A stretch of 64,000 nt of DNA from CBDCWO01 sp965223405 (GCA_965223405.1 CBDCWO010000006.1:3720001-3784000); one strand, 5' to 3'; counted from the stretch's first letter, positions 17,135 through 27,067 are shown. Program-made: numbers and translations. The notes: a model not told the origin generated them from the sequence alone.

Positions 17135-19039
17135 TTAACGTTGAAGTAATACCCGGTTGGTCTTTGAACCTTCTGCTGTGGAAACCCGAACCAAATAGGT
17201 GCCATTTGCCAGTTTTTGCAGATCAAATGATTCCTGCTGCCGGGTTATATTTCTAAAATCCCGAATTTCGATTACTTTTCCTGTAATATCCGTGAGCACG
17301 ACGATACCCTTACTGGGTGTGTCAAAATCCATTTCTACCTTTAGAATATCCGCAGTAGGATTAGGAAATATTTTCACAGTATGTTCCGGAAGGGGTATAT
17401 CATCGGTAAGCGTGGTCATCTGCACTGTCATACGCATTACAGCCGAGTAATCGTTCCCAAGATTATCGATAATTCCTCCATACCAACGGTTACCATCCCA
17501 AAGGACTGTAGAGAAAGTGTAATAATTTATTTCATTTCCTTCAGTTTGTAATGCATGGGAAAGCACATTGTTGTTGTCATTGTAAACAGCTACCAGAAAA
17601 TACCGGGTACCAGGTTTTAAGGCAACTCCCGGGTCAAAAGTCTGAAAATCTACCAATTCTGCAGTCTTAAATTCATTGTCATCATCCTCTGTAAAATTAA
17701 CAATTGCAGTACCCACATATTTTAATTGTGGATTTTGTGCATCTAGTTGGTCATTAATATCAAAGTTACTAAATACCTCATCAACTGAAGCGTCAACCTC
17801 TACTAAATAAACTACAGTGCCCAAACCAGCTATTGAGAAATTATCGTCAAAATTGGCTGTAATAAATTCTACTTCGGTGGCCATGAAATTCGTATTCTTG
17901 GTCCAGGTGTCGCTGGTGAAAAATTGATTACCAATGGTGTAGTCTTCCCCTTCCCTGGCATAACCTATCCCGTTAAATCCTCCCGGTGCCAACAGGTCTT
18001 TTGAAAATAGTGAATTCGAAACCAGGAAGTCCTGAAATTTCCGGTTGTCGGAAGTATTTGCATCTACCATACCATCAGCAAGCTCTGCAGTGATTTCAAA
18101 TCCATAAAAGCCAGGAGATATGTTGTCAGGTGCATATGGATTTGGCAGGATGATGACATCACTCGCTTGTGCTGGAAATGAAAGCACACTGGTGCTATCC
18201 ATAAATTCCGTTTCATCGGTATCCAAATTAAAGACCCTGACCTTTACTTTTATATCGGTAAGATCCATTGAACCTCTATTAGTCATTACTACTGAGAATG
18301 CAGAAGTATCGGTGGTAATCTGGGATGCGGGAGTTGCCAGATTGAATGGCATAAAATAGGATCCCATACTGATGTCATATTTAGGTTGCTCAATTACAGA
18401 CACATCATCGATGATCCAATAATAAAAATCTCCGTCCCAACGGAATCTAATTTGTACATTCGGTTGATTTGCGGCAATACTGGTGATATCAACAATTTTT
18501 ACACTATTCCGGCTGGTGGATTGATTGAGTAAAACAGTAGTATTTAGGGTATCCGCTGTTTGCCAGGTCCCACCGCCATCAATACTTACATCCAAATAGG
18601 AAGAAGCAAAGAAACTTCGGAAATATTGATGAAACCGTACAAAAACGGAATTTCTGCCAGTACAGCTGAAAGAGGGAGACATCAACGATGCCGTCTGAGG
18701 CGCGGCGGCAAGCCCGGACCCTTCAGCAACTCCATTAGTAGCTAAAAAATCCGAATTAAGAATTGCAGCACCATTCGTAGCTGTGGGCGAACCAATTGGA
18801 TCCACATCACTACCCCAATATAATCCATTCGATCCAGAACCATCTGCCGTCCAGGCCCACACTGCATCTGGATCGGCAGTGCCATCGGCGGTACCAGCTG
18901 GAGCAGTCCAGTCATTTAATCCACCATTAAATTCTGAGTTATTATCGCCGGGACCTCCCCAGATATATACCAGGTCTTGAGCCTGGACGAAATTGACAAT
19001 TGTCAGAATTAATATTGGTAGTAAAAATTTATTCAACAT
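17135..19039 (-). CDS. T9SS type A sorting domain-containing secreted protein
   Basis: A 634-residue secreted protein. A signal peptide (MLNKFLLPILILTIVNFVQA) is followed by a MAM/jelly-roll-like part with SYLDVSIDGGGTWQ and WIIDDVSV (roughly residues 60-210), then beta-sandwich repeats. The C-terminal ~80 residues (VKIFPNPTADILKVEM ... DITGKVIEI ... LANGTYLVRV) are a type A sorting domain of the type IX secretion system. It is likely exported and fixed to the surface. No catalytic motif is visible; an adhesin or matrix protein is likely. It is oriented against the accessory operon. Confidence 0.85.
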   Translation of the reverse strand: MLNKFLLPILILTIVNFVQAQDLVYIWGGPGDNNSEFNGGLNDWTAPAGTADGTADPDAVWAWTADGSGSNGLYWGSDVDPIGSPTATNGAAILNSDFLATNGVAEGSGLAAAPQTASLMSPSFSCTGRNSVFVRFHQYFRSFFASSYLDVSIDGGGTWQTADTLNTTVLLNQSTSRNSVKIVDITSIAANQPNVQIRFRWDGDFYYWIIDDVSVIEQPKYDISMGSYFMPFNLATPASQITTDTSAFSVVMTNRGSMDLTDIKVKVRVFNLDTDETEFMDSTSVLSFPAQASDVIILPNPYAPDNISPGFYGFEITAELADGMVDANTSDNRKFQDFLVSNSLFSKDLLAPGGFNGIGYAREGEDYTIGNQFFTSDTWTKNTNFMATEVEFITANFDDNFSIAGLGTVVYLVEVDASVDEVFSNFDINDQLDAQNPQLKYVGTAIVNFTEDDDNEFKTAELVDFQTFDPGVALKPGTRYFLVAVYNDNNNVLSHALQTEGNEINYYTFSTVLWDGNRWYGGIIDNLGNDYSAVMRMTVQMTTLTDDIPLPEHTVKIFPNPTADILKVEMDFDTPSKGIVVLTDITGKVIEIRDFRNITRQQESFDLQKLANGTYLVRVSTAEGSKTNRVLLQR

Positions 19040-19324
19040 GATCTACTTTTTAAAGATTTAAAGATTAATCTTAATTAAAACGGCGAAAAATACAAAATAT
19101 TCAGATGTGGTGATTACAATTTGTGTTAATTACTAAAAGTTGGGGAATAAAAAGGTCCAAATTAACAGAAATTTAAACCTATTGGTTTTTCTGAGCCAGA
19201 CCAAATCAAAACAATTTGCAATTTCAATGAAGTCAGTTTATTGGGATGTGCGTTGCTGAAGCACTGTATATAGAATTTAAAGCCAGACGAACATTTAGGA
19301 ATGATATCCCTCCCATGGCGATTT
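19040..19324. other. Intergenic, nothing recognised
   Basis: About 285 AT-rich bases between the T9SS protein gene and the heptose kinase gene, both on the minus strand. No promoter box or hairpin was recognised. Confidence 0.3.
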
Positions 19325-20284
19325 CTAATATTCTAATATTTTCTGATCAACAGCTACTACACCAGGATGCATACATACCCATGCCGCAGCATTGGTACAA
19401 AGTTCTACTATTTGTTGCTCATTTAATCCTTTAACCAGGGACAAAGAGGCTACACTGATCACAGTGTCTCCGGCACCACAGACATCGTATACTTCAATAG
19501 GTTTAGCAGGCTCTAGATTGCTAGCTTTATTAGTATGAATATACATGCCATGAGAACCAAGTGTTATCAAAGTTCTTTCATGAGGCATTTTTGACTGCAA
19601 CAGTTTGCAAGTATTTCCCAATGCATCTTTTTCCGGATCAAGATGGAGCTGCATCGCAGTTTGAATCTCTTGTCTGTTTGGTTTAAATAGCGATACCCCT
19701 TTATATGCAAAAAAATTCCGGTTTTTGGGATCAGCAGTTACCGGTATATGATGTTGAACAGCAAAATTGATCACTTTTTTGATGAAACGAGGGAATAAAC
19801 TTCCTTTATCGTAATCTTGTAAAATGATGACATCCGGCAGGGGATTCTGGCTGACCTGTTCAAATGCATTCAGCACTATTTCTTCCTCTTGAAGACTAAG
19901 AGGTTCCGTTTCTTCCCGGTCTATACGCAGCATCTGATGCTTTTGACTCATCAATCTGGTCTTGACAGTAGTGGGACGATCTTCAATCCCAAAAGCATTT
20001 ACTTCAATTTGCTTTGGCAACAAAAGCTGGATAATTGATTCAGCTTCCGGATCATTTCCCAAAATACCCATTAATCGTACCTGGGCTCCCAATCCCTGGC
20101 AATTTAAGGCAACATTTGCCGCACCACCAGGCTTTTCGGTGGTTGAACGATAGGTCATCACCGGTACAGGAGCTTCAGGTGATATTCGATCAACTTGGCC
20201 ATAGATATACCGATCTAACATGATGTCCCCGATTACCCAAACATTCAATCCGGCAAAACTAACCTGATTCATTTTACGAGCCAT
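19325..20284 (-). CDS. hldA: D-glycero-beta-D-manno-heptose-7-phosphate kinase-like PfkB sugar kinase
   Basis: A 319-residue PfkB-family kinase matching the kinase half of HldE (RfaE1), which phosphorylates heptose 7-phosphate for LPS inner-core synthesis. The family opening WVIGDIMLDRYIYGQVDRIS and SPEAPVPV are clear. PGGAANVALN is the first PfkB signature, and VCGAGDTVIS near residue 270 carries the catalytic Asp. The nucleotidyltransferase half of HldE is absent, so a separate HldC/RfaE2 enzyme must exist elsewhere. Its start overlaps the end of the Kdo transferase gene by 16 bases, which supports an LPS role. Confidence 0.85.
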   Translation of the reverse strand: MARKMNQVSFAGLNVWVIGDIMLDRYIYGQVDRISPEAPVPVMTYRSTTEKPGGAANVALNCQGLGAQVRLMGILGNDPEAESIIQLLLPKQIEVNAFGIEDRPTTVKTRLMSQKHQMLRIDREETEPLSLQEEEIVLNAFEQVSQNPLPDVIILQDYDKGSLFPRFIKKVINFAVQHHIPVTADPKNRNFFAYKGVSLFKPNRQEIQTAMQLHLDPEKDALGNTCKLLQSKMPHERTLITLGSHGMYIHTNKASNLEPAKPIEVYDVCGAGDTVISVASLSLVKGLNEQQIVELCTNAAAWVCMHPGVVAVDQKILEY

Positions 20285-21498
20285 TTTTTAGATTCTATAA
20301 ATTGCAGGATTTTTTTTGTTGCACCTTGATTTTTGGCTAGATAGTTAATGATTTCCTGTTTCGAGTGTTCATATAGATTCGACTGTGTCAAACTATCCCA
20401 AATTGAGTTCAACTCCTGCTGATCCTTTACTGAGAACATACCTTTTTGTTCCACCATTTCGACAGCTTCCCTAAATTTATGATACTTCGGTCCGATAATT
20501 ACCGGCAATCCAAAAGCCATCGGTTCAAGGGTGTTATGTATTCCCGCACTAAATCCACCACCAATATAAGCTATTTTGCCTAGCCGGTAGATCTTGGATA
20601 AGAGACCAATCGAATCGATTATCAACACTTGTAAATGCGAATCTCCAGTGTAGGTTGAAAGAATATTGACTTTTAATTTAGTAAACCGGGTTTCTATTTC
20701 TTCAATACGTGCCAGGCCAATATCATGTGGGGCAATAATCACTTTCCATCCTGAATTACACATCTTCCTGATCAGTTCTTCTAGCAATTCTTCATCCTTG
20801 CTCCAGGTACTTCCTGCAATAAATAATGGTAAACCACCTTTAAATTTTTCCAGTAAATCATTGGACCAGGGTTGTTGGCTGATATTTACTACCCGGTCTA
20901 TGCGGGTGTCTCCTGCTTGTTGGCATTGAATAACCCCATTTCGTCTAAGTACAGACAAGGAAGTTTGATCCTGAACGAAGATGGTTTCCAGGTTTTTTAA
21001 TTTGGCTAAAAAGGCGGAACCGTACCATTGAAAAAAATATTGGGAAGGCGTAAATATTGCGGAAATCAGCATCACTGGAATGGCACGCTGGCTGCATTCG
21101 TGTAAATAATTATACCAGAGATCATATTTAGTAAAAATCGCCAATTTGGGATTCACCTGATCTAAAAAGAATGAAGCATTTTTGTGGGTATCCAAAGGTA
21201 GGTAATATACATGATCGGCAAATTGATATTTTTTTTGAATCTCGAACCCTGAGGAAGAGAAAAACGTCAGGACAATCGGATCCGAGTATCTTTTTTTGAG
21301 ACTCTCAATTAGTGGTCTTGCTTGTTCAAATTCTCCCAAAGAAGCACAGTGAAACCAGATAGAGGAAGGCTGTTCAATCTTTTTTAAATTTTGGATTTTC
21401 CTGCCCGAAACCCACTTTTTTGCTTTCGGATGAAAAACACTGGCCAACTTGTATATGGCACCCAATAAGAAAATGAATATTTGGTAATAGAACGGCAA
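20269..21498 (-). CDS. waaA: 3-deoxy-D-manno-octulosonic acid (Kdo) transferase
   Basis: A 409-residue GT30 glycosyltransferase that moves Kdo from CMP-Kdo to lipid A. An N-terminal hydrophobic stretch (YQIFIFLLGAIY) fits membrane association. The acceptor-side motif WFHCASLGEFEQARPLI near residue 50 and the donor-side motif GGGFSAGIHNTLEPMAFGLPVIIGP pattern near residue 315 are characteristic of WaaA/KdtA. Length is close to E. coli WaaA (425). It is coupled to the heptose kinase gene downstream. Confidence 0.92.
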   Translation of the reverse strand: MPFYYQIFIFLLGAIYKLASVFHPKAKKWVSGRKIQNLKKIEQPSSIWFHCASLGEFEQARPLIESLKKRYSDPIVLTFFSSSGFEIQKKYQFADHVYYLPLDTHKNASFFLDQVNPKLAIFTKYDLWYNYLHECSQRAIPVMLISAIFTPSQYFFQWYGSAFLAKLKNLETIFVQDQTSLSVLRRNGVIQCQQAGDTRIDRVVNISQQPWSNDLLEKFKGGLPLFIAGSTWSKDEELLEELIRKMCNSGWKVIIAPHDIGLARIEEIETRFTKLKVNILSTYTGDSHLQVLIIDSIGLLSKIYRLGKIAYIGGGFSAGIHNTLEPMAFGLPVIIGPKYHKFREAVEMVEQKGMFSVKDQQELNSIWDSLTQSNLYEHSKQEIINYLAKNQGATKKILQFIESKKWLVK

Positions 21499-21508
21499 GG
21501 CACTTCTT

Positions 21509-22246
21509 TTAGTAAATGATTAAGTCGGGATTTTCCTTTGATAGAATAGGGATCAGCCAGGAAGCCCTAATCCCCCACAGGTTATCCCATTCGGAGGTTG
21601 AATTAAGGGTTACGTCATATTGAAAATTTCGAATGATTTGAGTTTTAGCGAGGTGCGATTCCAAGGTGATGGCAAAATTTGCTAATCCATCCAGCGATAA
21701 ATACATCATTGTTAAACTGAATTGTGGCCCCCAACCTGCCGATCTACGATCCAGTGCACGAGTTAAACTCTGATTTAAAAACTTCACAGATTGCGAATCG
21801 TCCTGAAATCGGATATGGTGTTGTAGCCTGTGAATTCCCACCTGAGGCCAAATGGCAACTTGTTTGCCCAAATAGTTTATTTTGCCAACCTTAAGCCCGA
21901 TTATGCCACCCCTTTGGCGCAGGAATATTTGGGCAAACAACAGGTCGGATCCTATGATGCCCCTATCTATCGTCCTGAAAGGAGCCAAAACATCTTCTTT
22001 TACCGTTGAACCGAATAATATAGAAGCGCTAACTCCAATGGTCCAGTTTTTAATTGGAATCCAATTGAATGTTCCATTTAATTGAAAATTTTGACCATAC
22101 CGCTGCTGTAAATTCCCTCCTGGAATTTGAATTCCATATCCCATTTCCAATAATACATTAAATGGAAATTCTTTGCTTTCTTGACCGATCGCATAAATTG
22201 AACATGAAATGATCAGAAAAATAATTATGAATCGAGAATATTTCAT
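21509..22246 (-). CDS. Putative outer-membrane beta-barrel protein
   Basis: A 245-residue exported protein of no named family. MKYSRFIIIFLIISCSIYAIGQ is a signal peptide; this ATG (22246) is preferred to one 11 codons upstream, which would put extra polar residues before it. The mature part has alternating patterns and strand-like segments (VLLEMGYGIQIPGG, WTIGVSASILFG, GIIGLKVGKINYLG), and the C-terminus is rich in aromatic and hydrophobic residues, as in outer-membrane barrels. It lies 10 bases upstream of waaA on the same strand, so it may serve in LPS transport or simply share the transcript. Confidence 0.6.
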   Translation of the reverse strand: MKYSRFIIIFLIISCSIYAIGQESKEFPFNVLLEMGYGIQIPGGNLQQRYGQNFQLNGTFNWIPIKNWTIGVSASILFGSTVKEDVLAPFRTIDRGIIGSDLLFAQIFLRQRGGIIGLKVGKINYLGKQVAIWPQVGIHRLQHHIRFQDDSQSVKFLNQSLTRALDRRSAGWGPQFSLTMMYLSLDGLANFAITLESHLAKTQIIRNFQYDVTLNSTSEWDNLWGIRASWLIPILSKENPDLIIY

Positions 22247-22326
22247 GAAACGGCAAAGATACTTAATTTCGCATTGCATAGGATTTTGATATTGTACACA
22301 GGAAATACCATTTTAAACTAATTTGC

Positions 22327-23268
22327 TTGAAAAAAATACTTATTACTGGGGCTGCTGGTTTTATTGGATCTCATTTGTGTGATCGTTTTATTGAGAGGGA
22401 TTACCAGGTCATTGGGATGGATAATTTACTAACCGGTAATTTGGCAAACATTGAGCATTTGTTCAAATTACCAAATTTTGAATTTTATCACCATGATGTA
22501 ACCAAATTTGTCCATGTTCCAGGAAGACTGGATTACATATTACACTTTGCTTCACCTGCTTCACCAATCGACTACCTCAAAATGCCGATTCAGACTCTAA
22601 AAGTAGGATCGTTGGGCACCCATAACCTGTTAGGGTTGGCGAAAGAGAAAAGAGCCAGAATATTAATAGCATCCACCTCGGAAGTGTATGGAGATCCTTT
22701 GGAACACCCTCAAAATGAAGAGTATTGGGGAAATGTAAATCCGGTGGGACCACGTGGGGTATATGACGAAGCCAAAAGATTTCAGGAGGCAATAACCATG
22801 GCCTATCACACTTTTCACCAATTAGAGGTCCGAATCGTGAGAATCTTCAATACCTACGGACCCAGAATGAGGCTGGAAGATGGCCGGGCGCTCCCTGCTT
22901 TTTTCAGTCAGGCGATTAGAGGGGAAGGGATTACCATATTTGGCAATGGCCAACAGACCAGATCTTTTTGCTTCATTGAAGATATGGTGGAAGGGATATA
23001 CAGATTGCTACTTAGCGATTATAATCTTCCGGTGAACATTGGAAATCCGGAAGAAATCAGTATCCAACGACTAGCCGAGGAGATTGTGGAGTTAGTCGCC
23101 AATCCTGAAGCCTATCTAATCTATAAACCACTGCCTGTTGATGATCCTAAGATCAGACAACCTGATATAACGAAAGCACAGACCATTCTTAATTGGAATC
23201 CGAAGGTTTCCCGGGAAGAAGGATTGAGACGAACATACAAGTATTTTACTGACATCTTAAAAAAATAA
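22327..23268 (+). CDS. uxs: UDP-glucuronate decarboxylase (UDP-xylose synthase) family SDR
   Basis: A 313-residue extended SDR that fits enzymes making UDP-xylose from UDP-glucuronate. The NAD motif is GAAGFIGSH at residues 8-16. HFASPASPIDY and NPVGPRGVYDEAKR are the diagnostic UXS motifs, with the catalytic Tyr and Lys in YDEAK. It starts with TTG at 22327; no in-frame ATG gives a family-like N-terminus. The rmlB gene follows after 4 bases, so a capsule, O-antigen or exopolysaccharide role is likely. Confidence 0.88.
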   Translation: MKKILITGAAGFIGSHLCDRFIERDYQVIGMDNLLTGNLANIEHLFKLPNFEFYHHDVTKFVHVPGRLDYILHFASPASPIDYLKMPIQTLKVGSLGTHNLLGLAKEKRARILIASTSEVYGDPLEHPQNEEYWGNVNPVGPRGVYDEAKRFQEAITMAYHTFHQLEVRIVRIFNTYGPRMRLEDGRALPAFFSQAIRGEGITIFGNGQQTRSFCFIEDMVEGIYRLLLSDYNLPVNIGNPEEISIQRLAEEIVELVANPEAYLIYKPLPVDDPKIRQPDITKAQTILNWNPKVSREEGLRRTYKYFTDILKK

Positions 23269-23272
23269 TGCC

Positions 23273-24322
23273 TTGAAGAATATATTAATCACTGGGGGTG
23301 CTGGATTTATTGGATCTCATGTAGTACATTATTTTGTAAAAAAATATGCAGACTACCATATTTTTAATTTGGACGCGCTTACCTATGCCGGAAATTTGGA
23401 AAATCTCAAGGATATCGAAGGGGCATCAAATTACCAATTCATCAAAGGTGATATTCAAGACTCTGAAATTTTGAATCAAATATTTCAAGAATATCAGATT
23501 GAAGGAGTAATTCATCTAGCGGCAGAGTCGCACGTAGACCGATCTATTCATGATCCTTTGTCATTTGTCAAGACTAACATTATCGGAACATGCCAATTAC
23601 TTTTGACGGCCAGGGAATATTGGTCAGGTGCAAAAGACCGGTTATTCTACCATGTGTCTACCGATGAAGTTTATGGCAGTTTAGGTAGTGAAGGGCTCTT
23701 TAGCGAGACGACACCCTATGATCCCCGCTCACCTTATTCAGCTAGTAAAGCCGGTTCAGATCATTTTGTTAGAGCCTTTTATCATACCTACAATTTGCCG
23801 GTGATGATTTCGAATTGCTCAAATAACTACGGTCCCTATCAATTTCCTGAAAAATTAATACCGCTTATCATTAACAACATCCTCAATGAAAAGCCTCTTC
23901 CCGTGTACGGTGATGGAAGTAACATCAGAGATTGGTTATGGGTGGGAGACCATGTAGCTGCCATTGATACTATTTTTCATCAGGGCAAAGTAGGAGACAC
24001 GTACAATATCGGAGGTGAAAATGAAATGAAAAATATTGACCTGGTGGAACTCTTATGTGACTTAATGGATGAAAAGTTAAAACGTCCTTCCGGATTCTCA
24101 CGCCAATTTATCACATTTGTAAAAGATCGTCCAGGTCATGATCAACGATATGCCATTGACGCTGGCAAATTGGCAAACGAACTGGATTGGAGACCAAGAG
24201 TTACTCCTACAGAGGGTTTAAAGAAGACTATAGATTGGTATTTAAGCAACAAAGAATGGTTGGCGCATATAACCTCCGGAGATTACCAAGATTATTATCA
24301 AAAATATTATGAAGACAAGTAG
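23273..24322 (+). CDS. rfbB: dTDP-glucose 4,6-dehydratase
   Basis: A 349-residue extended SDR that converts dTDP-glucose to dTDP-4-keto-6-deoxyglucose in the rhamnose and deoxysugar pathway. It shows GGAGFIGSH at residues 8-16, the STDEVYG motif with catalytic Thr-Asp-Glu near residue 128, and YSASKAGSDH with Tyr-xxx-Lys near 155. Length is normal. It starts with TTG at 23273; an ATG just upstream is in another frame and stops at once. The other rml genes are not nearby. It overlaps the next gene by 14 bases. Confidence 0.93.
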   Translation: MKNILITGGAGFIGSHVVHYFVKKYADYHIFNLDALTYAGNLENLKDIEGASNYQFIKGDIQDSEILNQIFQEYQIEGVIHLAAESHVDRSIHDPLSFVKTNIIGTCQLLLTAREYWSGAKDRLFYHVSTDEVYGSLGSEGLFSETTPYDPRSPYSASKAGSDHFVRAFYHTYNLPVMISNCSNNYGPYQFPEKLIPLIINNILNEKPLPVYGDGSNIRDWLWVGDHVAAIDTIFHQGKVGDTYNIGGENEMKNIDLVELLCDLMDEKLKRPSGFSRQFITFVKDRPGHDQRYAIDAGKLANELDWRPRVTPTEGLKKTIDWYLSNKEWLAHITSGDYQDYYQKYYEDK

Positions 24323-25220
24323 TCTATGGATTCTATTCCTCTTTTTGCCTCTATTATTAGGTCAATGTGAAGATCGTCAATCACCGGTATCCTCACAAAA
24401 TCCATCTCCTATGGAGGAGCATATTAGACCTCACCACCGAGTGCCGGATTCGGAATTATCGGAAGTTAGCGATATAATCAATTTGGATAGTGGAATCAAG
24501 GTTGCTTTTTTTGCTCCAGTACAAGTTGAGGCTGTCCAGTCGGTGGATCTGATTATTCATTTCCACGGGGGGATGAAACCGGTTCAATGGGCAGTTTCGC
24601 AAAATGCCAGGCCTTATGTTCTGATTCATGCCCACTGGGGTGGTGGTTCGTCTACATATTCAAGGCCGATTCAAAAAATGGGTGGACAAGCCTTTTTATT
24701 CAGAATATTGGATTCGGTTGCTAATCGGATCTCAACCGCAGCTATCGATAACATTATCCTCACTAGTTGGAGTGCTGGATATGGTGCTATCAGACAACTT
24801 ATTCAGGACCAGGATGTAGTTGATAGCGTGGCTGGAATTATGTTATTAGATGGGTTACACTGTAGCTACTTGCCGGAACGTAAAGTGTTGTTTGAAGGTG
24901 GAAAATTAGATTCGATCTCTCTCGAGCCGTTTGTAAACTGGATGAGAAAAAGCATTGACAATCAAAAAGTTTTTCTCCTCACTCATTCCACAATATTTCC
25001 AGGTACATTTGCCAGTACCACTGAGACAGCAGACTATTTGCTGAGAAAGGCTCAAATGTCCAGGATACCGGTATTGAAAGAAGGTCCGATGGGGATGCAA
25101 CTAATCAGTGATGTGTATAAGGGAAAATTCAAAGTGTTGGCTTATGCCGGAAATACGGCTCCGGATCATGTCGATCATTATCATGCTTATTGGGCTTTTT
25201 TAGAACTTATGAAGATCTAG
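24309..25220 (+). CDS. Putative alpha/beta-hydrolase-like lipoprotein
   Basis: A 303-residue lipoprotein with a hydrolase pattern. The signal peptide ends in a lipobox (PLLLGQC). DLIIHFHGGMKP near residue 85 resembles an oxyanion-side HGG motif. SWSAGYGA near residue 157 is a nucleophile-elbow-like GxSxG variant, LLDGLHC carries a possible acid, and DHVDHYHAYW near the C-terminus a possible His. It overlaps rfbB by 14 bases, so it is co-expressed with sugar-nucleotide genes. Substrate unknown; a polysaccharide deacetylase or esterase is only a guess. Confidence 0.6.
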   Translation: MKTSSLWILFLFLPLLLGQCEDRQSPVSSQNPSPMEEHIRPHHRVPDSELSEVSDIINLDSGIKVAFFAPVQVEAVQSVDLIIHFHGGMKPVQWAVSQNARPYVLIHAHWGGGSSTYSRPIQKMGGQAFLFRILDSVANRISTAAIDNIILTSWSAGYGAIRQLIQDQDVVDSVAGIMLLDGLHCSYLPERKVLFEGGKLDSISLEPFVNWMRKSIDNQKVFLLTHSTIFPGTFASTTETADYLLRKAQMSRIPVLKEGPMGMQLISDVYKGKFKVLAYAGNTAPDHVDHYHAYWAFLELMKI

Positions 25221-25262
25221 CTGATACTACCTATATGGTATCGCACCAATTGGACTTTGTGA

Positions 25263-25673
25263 TTACTTCTCAAAGGTAAGAATGATTTTTAAGGTCTCAC
25301 CCGTAGAACTTTCTGTATAGGATAGTCGCTGTTTCTTTTTTTCATTGACTTCCCTCGTAAAAGTTATTGCATTAGCGGTTCCTTCATCTAAATATAAATT
25401 GGAATCCGTAGCACGCCACTCAAAAGGACCATTCGAGGTTGCGGTAAATCCCCCAGCTGTAAATTGATAATCTAGCGACCCGGTCATGTCTTCATTGAGA
25501 ATGATTGTTCCTGAGGCATCAACACTTTGGAGATTTCCTAAGGTGGGTGATTGGATCTCTGCCTCCGTGAGCTTCCAGGTGCCAATGAGAATCTCTACAG
25601 AATCTTTTTGACATCCTGTCGCAATCAATACAAATAGTATCGCTGATACACTAAAAAGGTTAGAAAGTTTCAT
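25263..25673 (-). CDS. Lipocalin-like small lipoprotein
   Basis: A 136-residue lipoprotein. The signal peptide runs to a lipobox (FVLIATGC), then QKDSVE. GTWKLTEAEI opens a lipocalin-like barrel domain found widely in Bacteroidota lipoproteins; strands ending in LKIILTFEK close it. Ligand unknown. It is a single gene between the sugar-nucleotide operon (convergent) and pgk. Confidence 0.7.
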   Translation of the reverse strand: MKLSNLFSVSAILFVLIATGCQKDSVEILIGTWKLTEAEIQSPTLGNLQSVDASGTIILNEDMTGSLDYQFTAGGFTATSNGPFEWRATDSNLYLDEGTANAITFTREVNEKKKQRLSYTESSTGETLKIILTFEK

Positions 25674-25855
25674 TTAAATATTTTAATCTAGAACGAAAAC
25701 AATTAAATATTATTAGCATTTTAAAATAATGCCTTGCAAATTCTTGGTTACAAAAAATTGGTTTTTTCAATAGTACTCCATGCTACGGATACTAAAACCA
25801 GGACATCTAATCCTAAATCATTCTAAAAAGTTGGTTATAGAATTATGGATTCGTA

Positions 25856-27058
25856 TTAACTTTTAATTGCTGTGATACCGGGCATGGATCCACCTTCCAG
25901 CATAGTGAGCATGGCACCTCCACCGGTAGAGACATAACTTACTTTGTTTTGTAAATTCAATTGATTGATAGCGGCTACGGAATCACCTCCTCCTATAAGC
26001 GAATAGGCACCCGATTCAGTAGCCTTGGCCACTTCCTCAGCAATACTCTTGGTACCCTGGGCAAATGATTCCATTTCAAATACTCCCATGGGGCCGTTCC
26101 AACAAATGGTCTTACTATCCTGGATGGTTTTTGAAAAGGTGGCGATTGCTGCCGGCCCAATATCCAATCCCATCCATCCTGGAGCAATTTCATCTGAATT
26201 TGCAAGTCGAGAATTGGCATCTGCTGCAAATTGATCAGCAATGATAGAGTCTTGTGGTAACAAAAGGTCGACCCCTTTGGATTTTGCTTTATTAATTAAT
26301 TCCTCCGCCAGCATGAGTTTATCATTCTCACATAAAGAACTGCCAATATCCCCCCCGGAAGCTTTAAAAAAGGTATAAGCCATTCCACCTCCAATGATTA
26401 TAGAATCTGCTTTATCAAGTAAATTCTCAATTAGAAGGATTTTGTCAGAAACCTTAGCACCTCCCAAAATAGCCGTGAAAGGTCGTTCCGGAGAATAAAG
26501 TACTTGCTTGGCTGCTTCAATCTCCTTTTCAAGTAATAAACCAAATCCTTTGTGACTCTGATCAAAAAACTTGGCCACAATGGCATTTGAAGCATGAGCC
26601 CGGTGTGCAGTTCCGAAGGCATCGTTGACAAAAACATCTGCCATTTTTGCCCAATCTTTGGCTAAAGCTTCATCGCCTTTAGTTTCTCCCGGTTCAAACC
26701 GGGTATTTTCCAATAAAACAATGGAACCGGAAGGAAGTTGGCTTATTTGTTCATAAGCACTAATGCCTCTGGTCACCGGAATAAACTGAACTTGAGTATC
26801 CATCAGACTAGCCAGGTGCGGTGCTATCGGGGCCAAAGTAAATGAAGCTACATCAATTTCACCGTTGGGAAGTTTTTTCTTCTGCGGTCTCCCCAAATGA
26901 CTTAGTAAAATCACACTACCACCATGTTCCACGATGTGTCTTATAGTAGGGATTGCAGCACGAATTCTGGTATCATCGGTTATGGCTCCTTCTTTGATAG
27001 GAACGTTAAAATCCACCCGAACCAAAGCTCTTTGGCCGGAAAAATTGATGTGCTTCAT
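25856..27058 (-). CDS. pgk: Phosphoglycerate kinase
   Basis: A 400-residue phosphoglycerate kinase (1,3-bisphosphoglycerate + ADP to 3-phosphoglycerate + ATP). The substrate motif VRVDFNVP at the N-terminus, SHLGRPQ near residue 60, the GGAKVSDK hinge region near 200 and the nucleotide-binding GGGDSVAAI near 360 are all present. Length is normal. It follows gap on the same strand after 9 bases, so the two glycolytic genes form an operon served by the promoter at 28108-28140. Confidence 0.97.
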   Translation of the reverse strand: MKHINFSGQRALVRVDFNVPIKEGAITDDTRIRAAIPTIRHIVEHGGSVILLSHLGRPQKKKLPNGEIDVASFTLAPIAPHLASLMDTQVQFIPVTRGISAYEQISQLPSGSIVLLENTRFEPGETKGDEALAKDWAKMADVFVNDAFGTAHRAHASNAIVAKFFDQSHKGFGLLLEKEIEAAKQVLYSPERPFTAILGGAKVSDKILLIENLLDKADSIIIGGGMAYTFFKASGGDIGSSLCENDKLMLAEELINKAKSKGVDLLLPQDSIIADQFAADANSRLANSDEIAPGWMGLDIGPAAIATFSKTIQDSKTICWNGPMGVFEMESFAQGTKSIAEEVAKATESGAYSLIGGGDSVAAINQLNLQNKVSYVSTGGGAMLTMLEGGSMPGITAIKS

Positions 27059-27067
27059 TTTACAATA

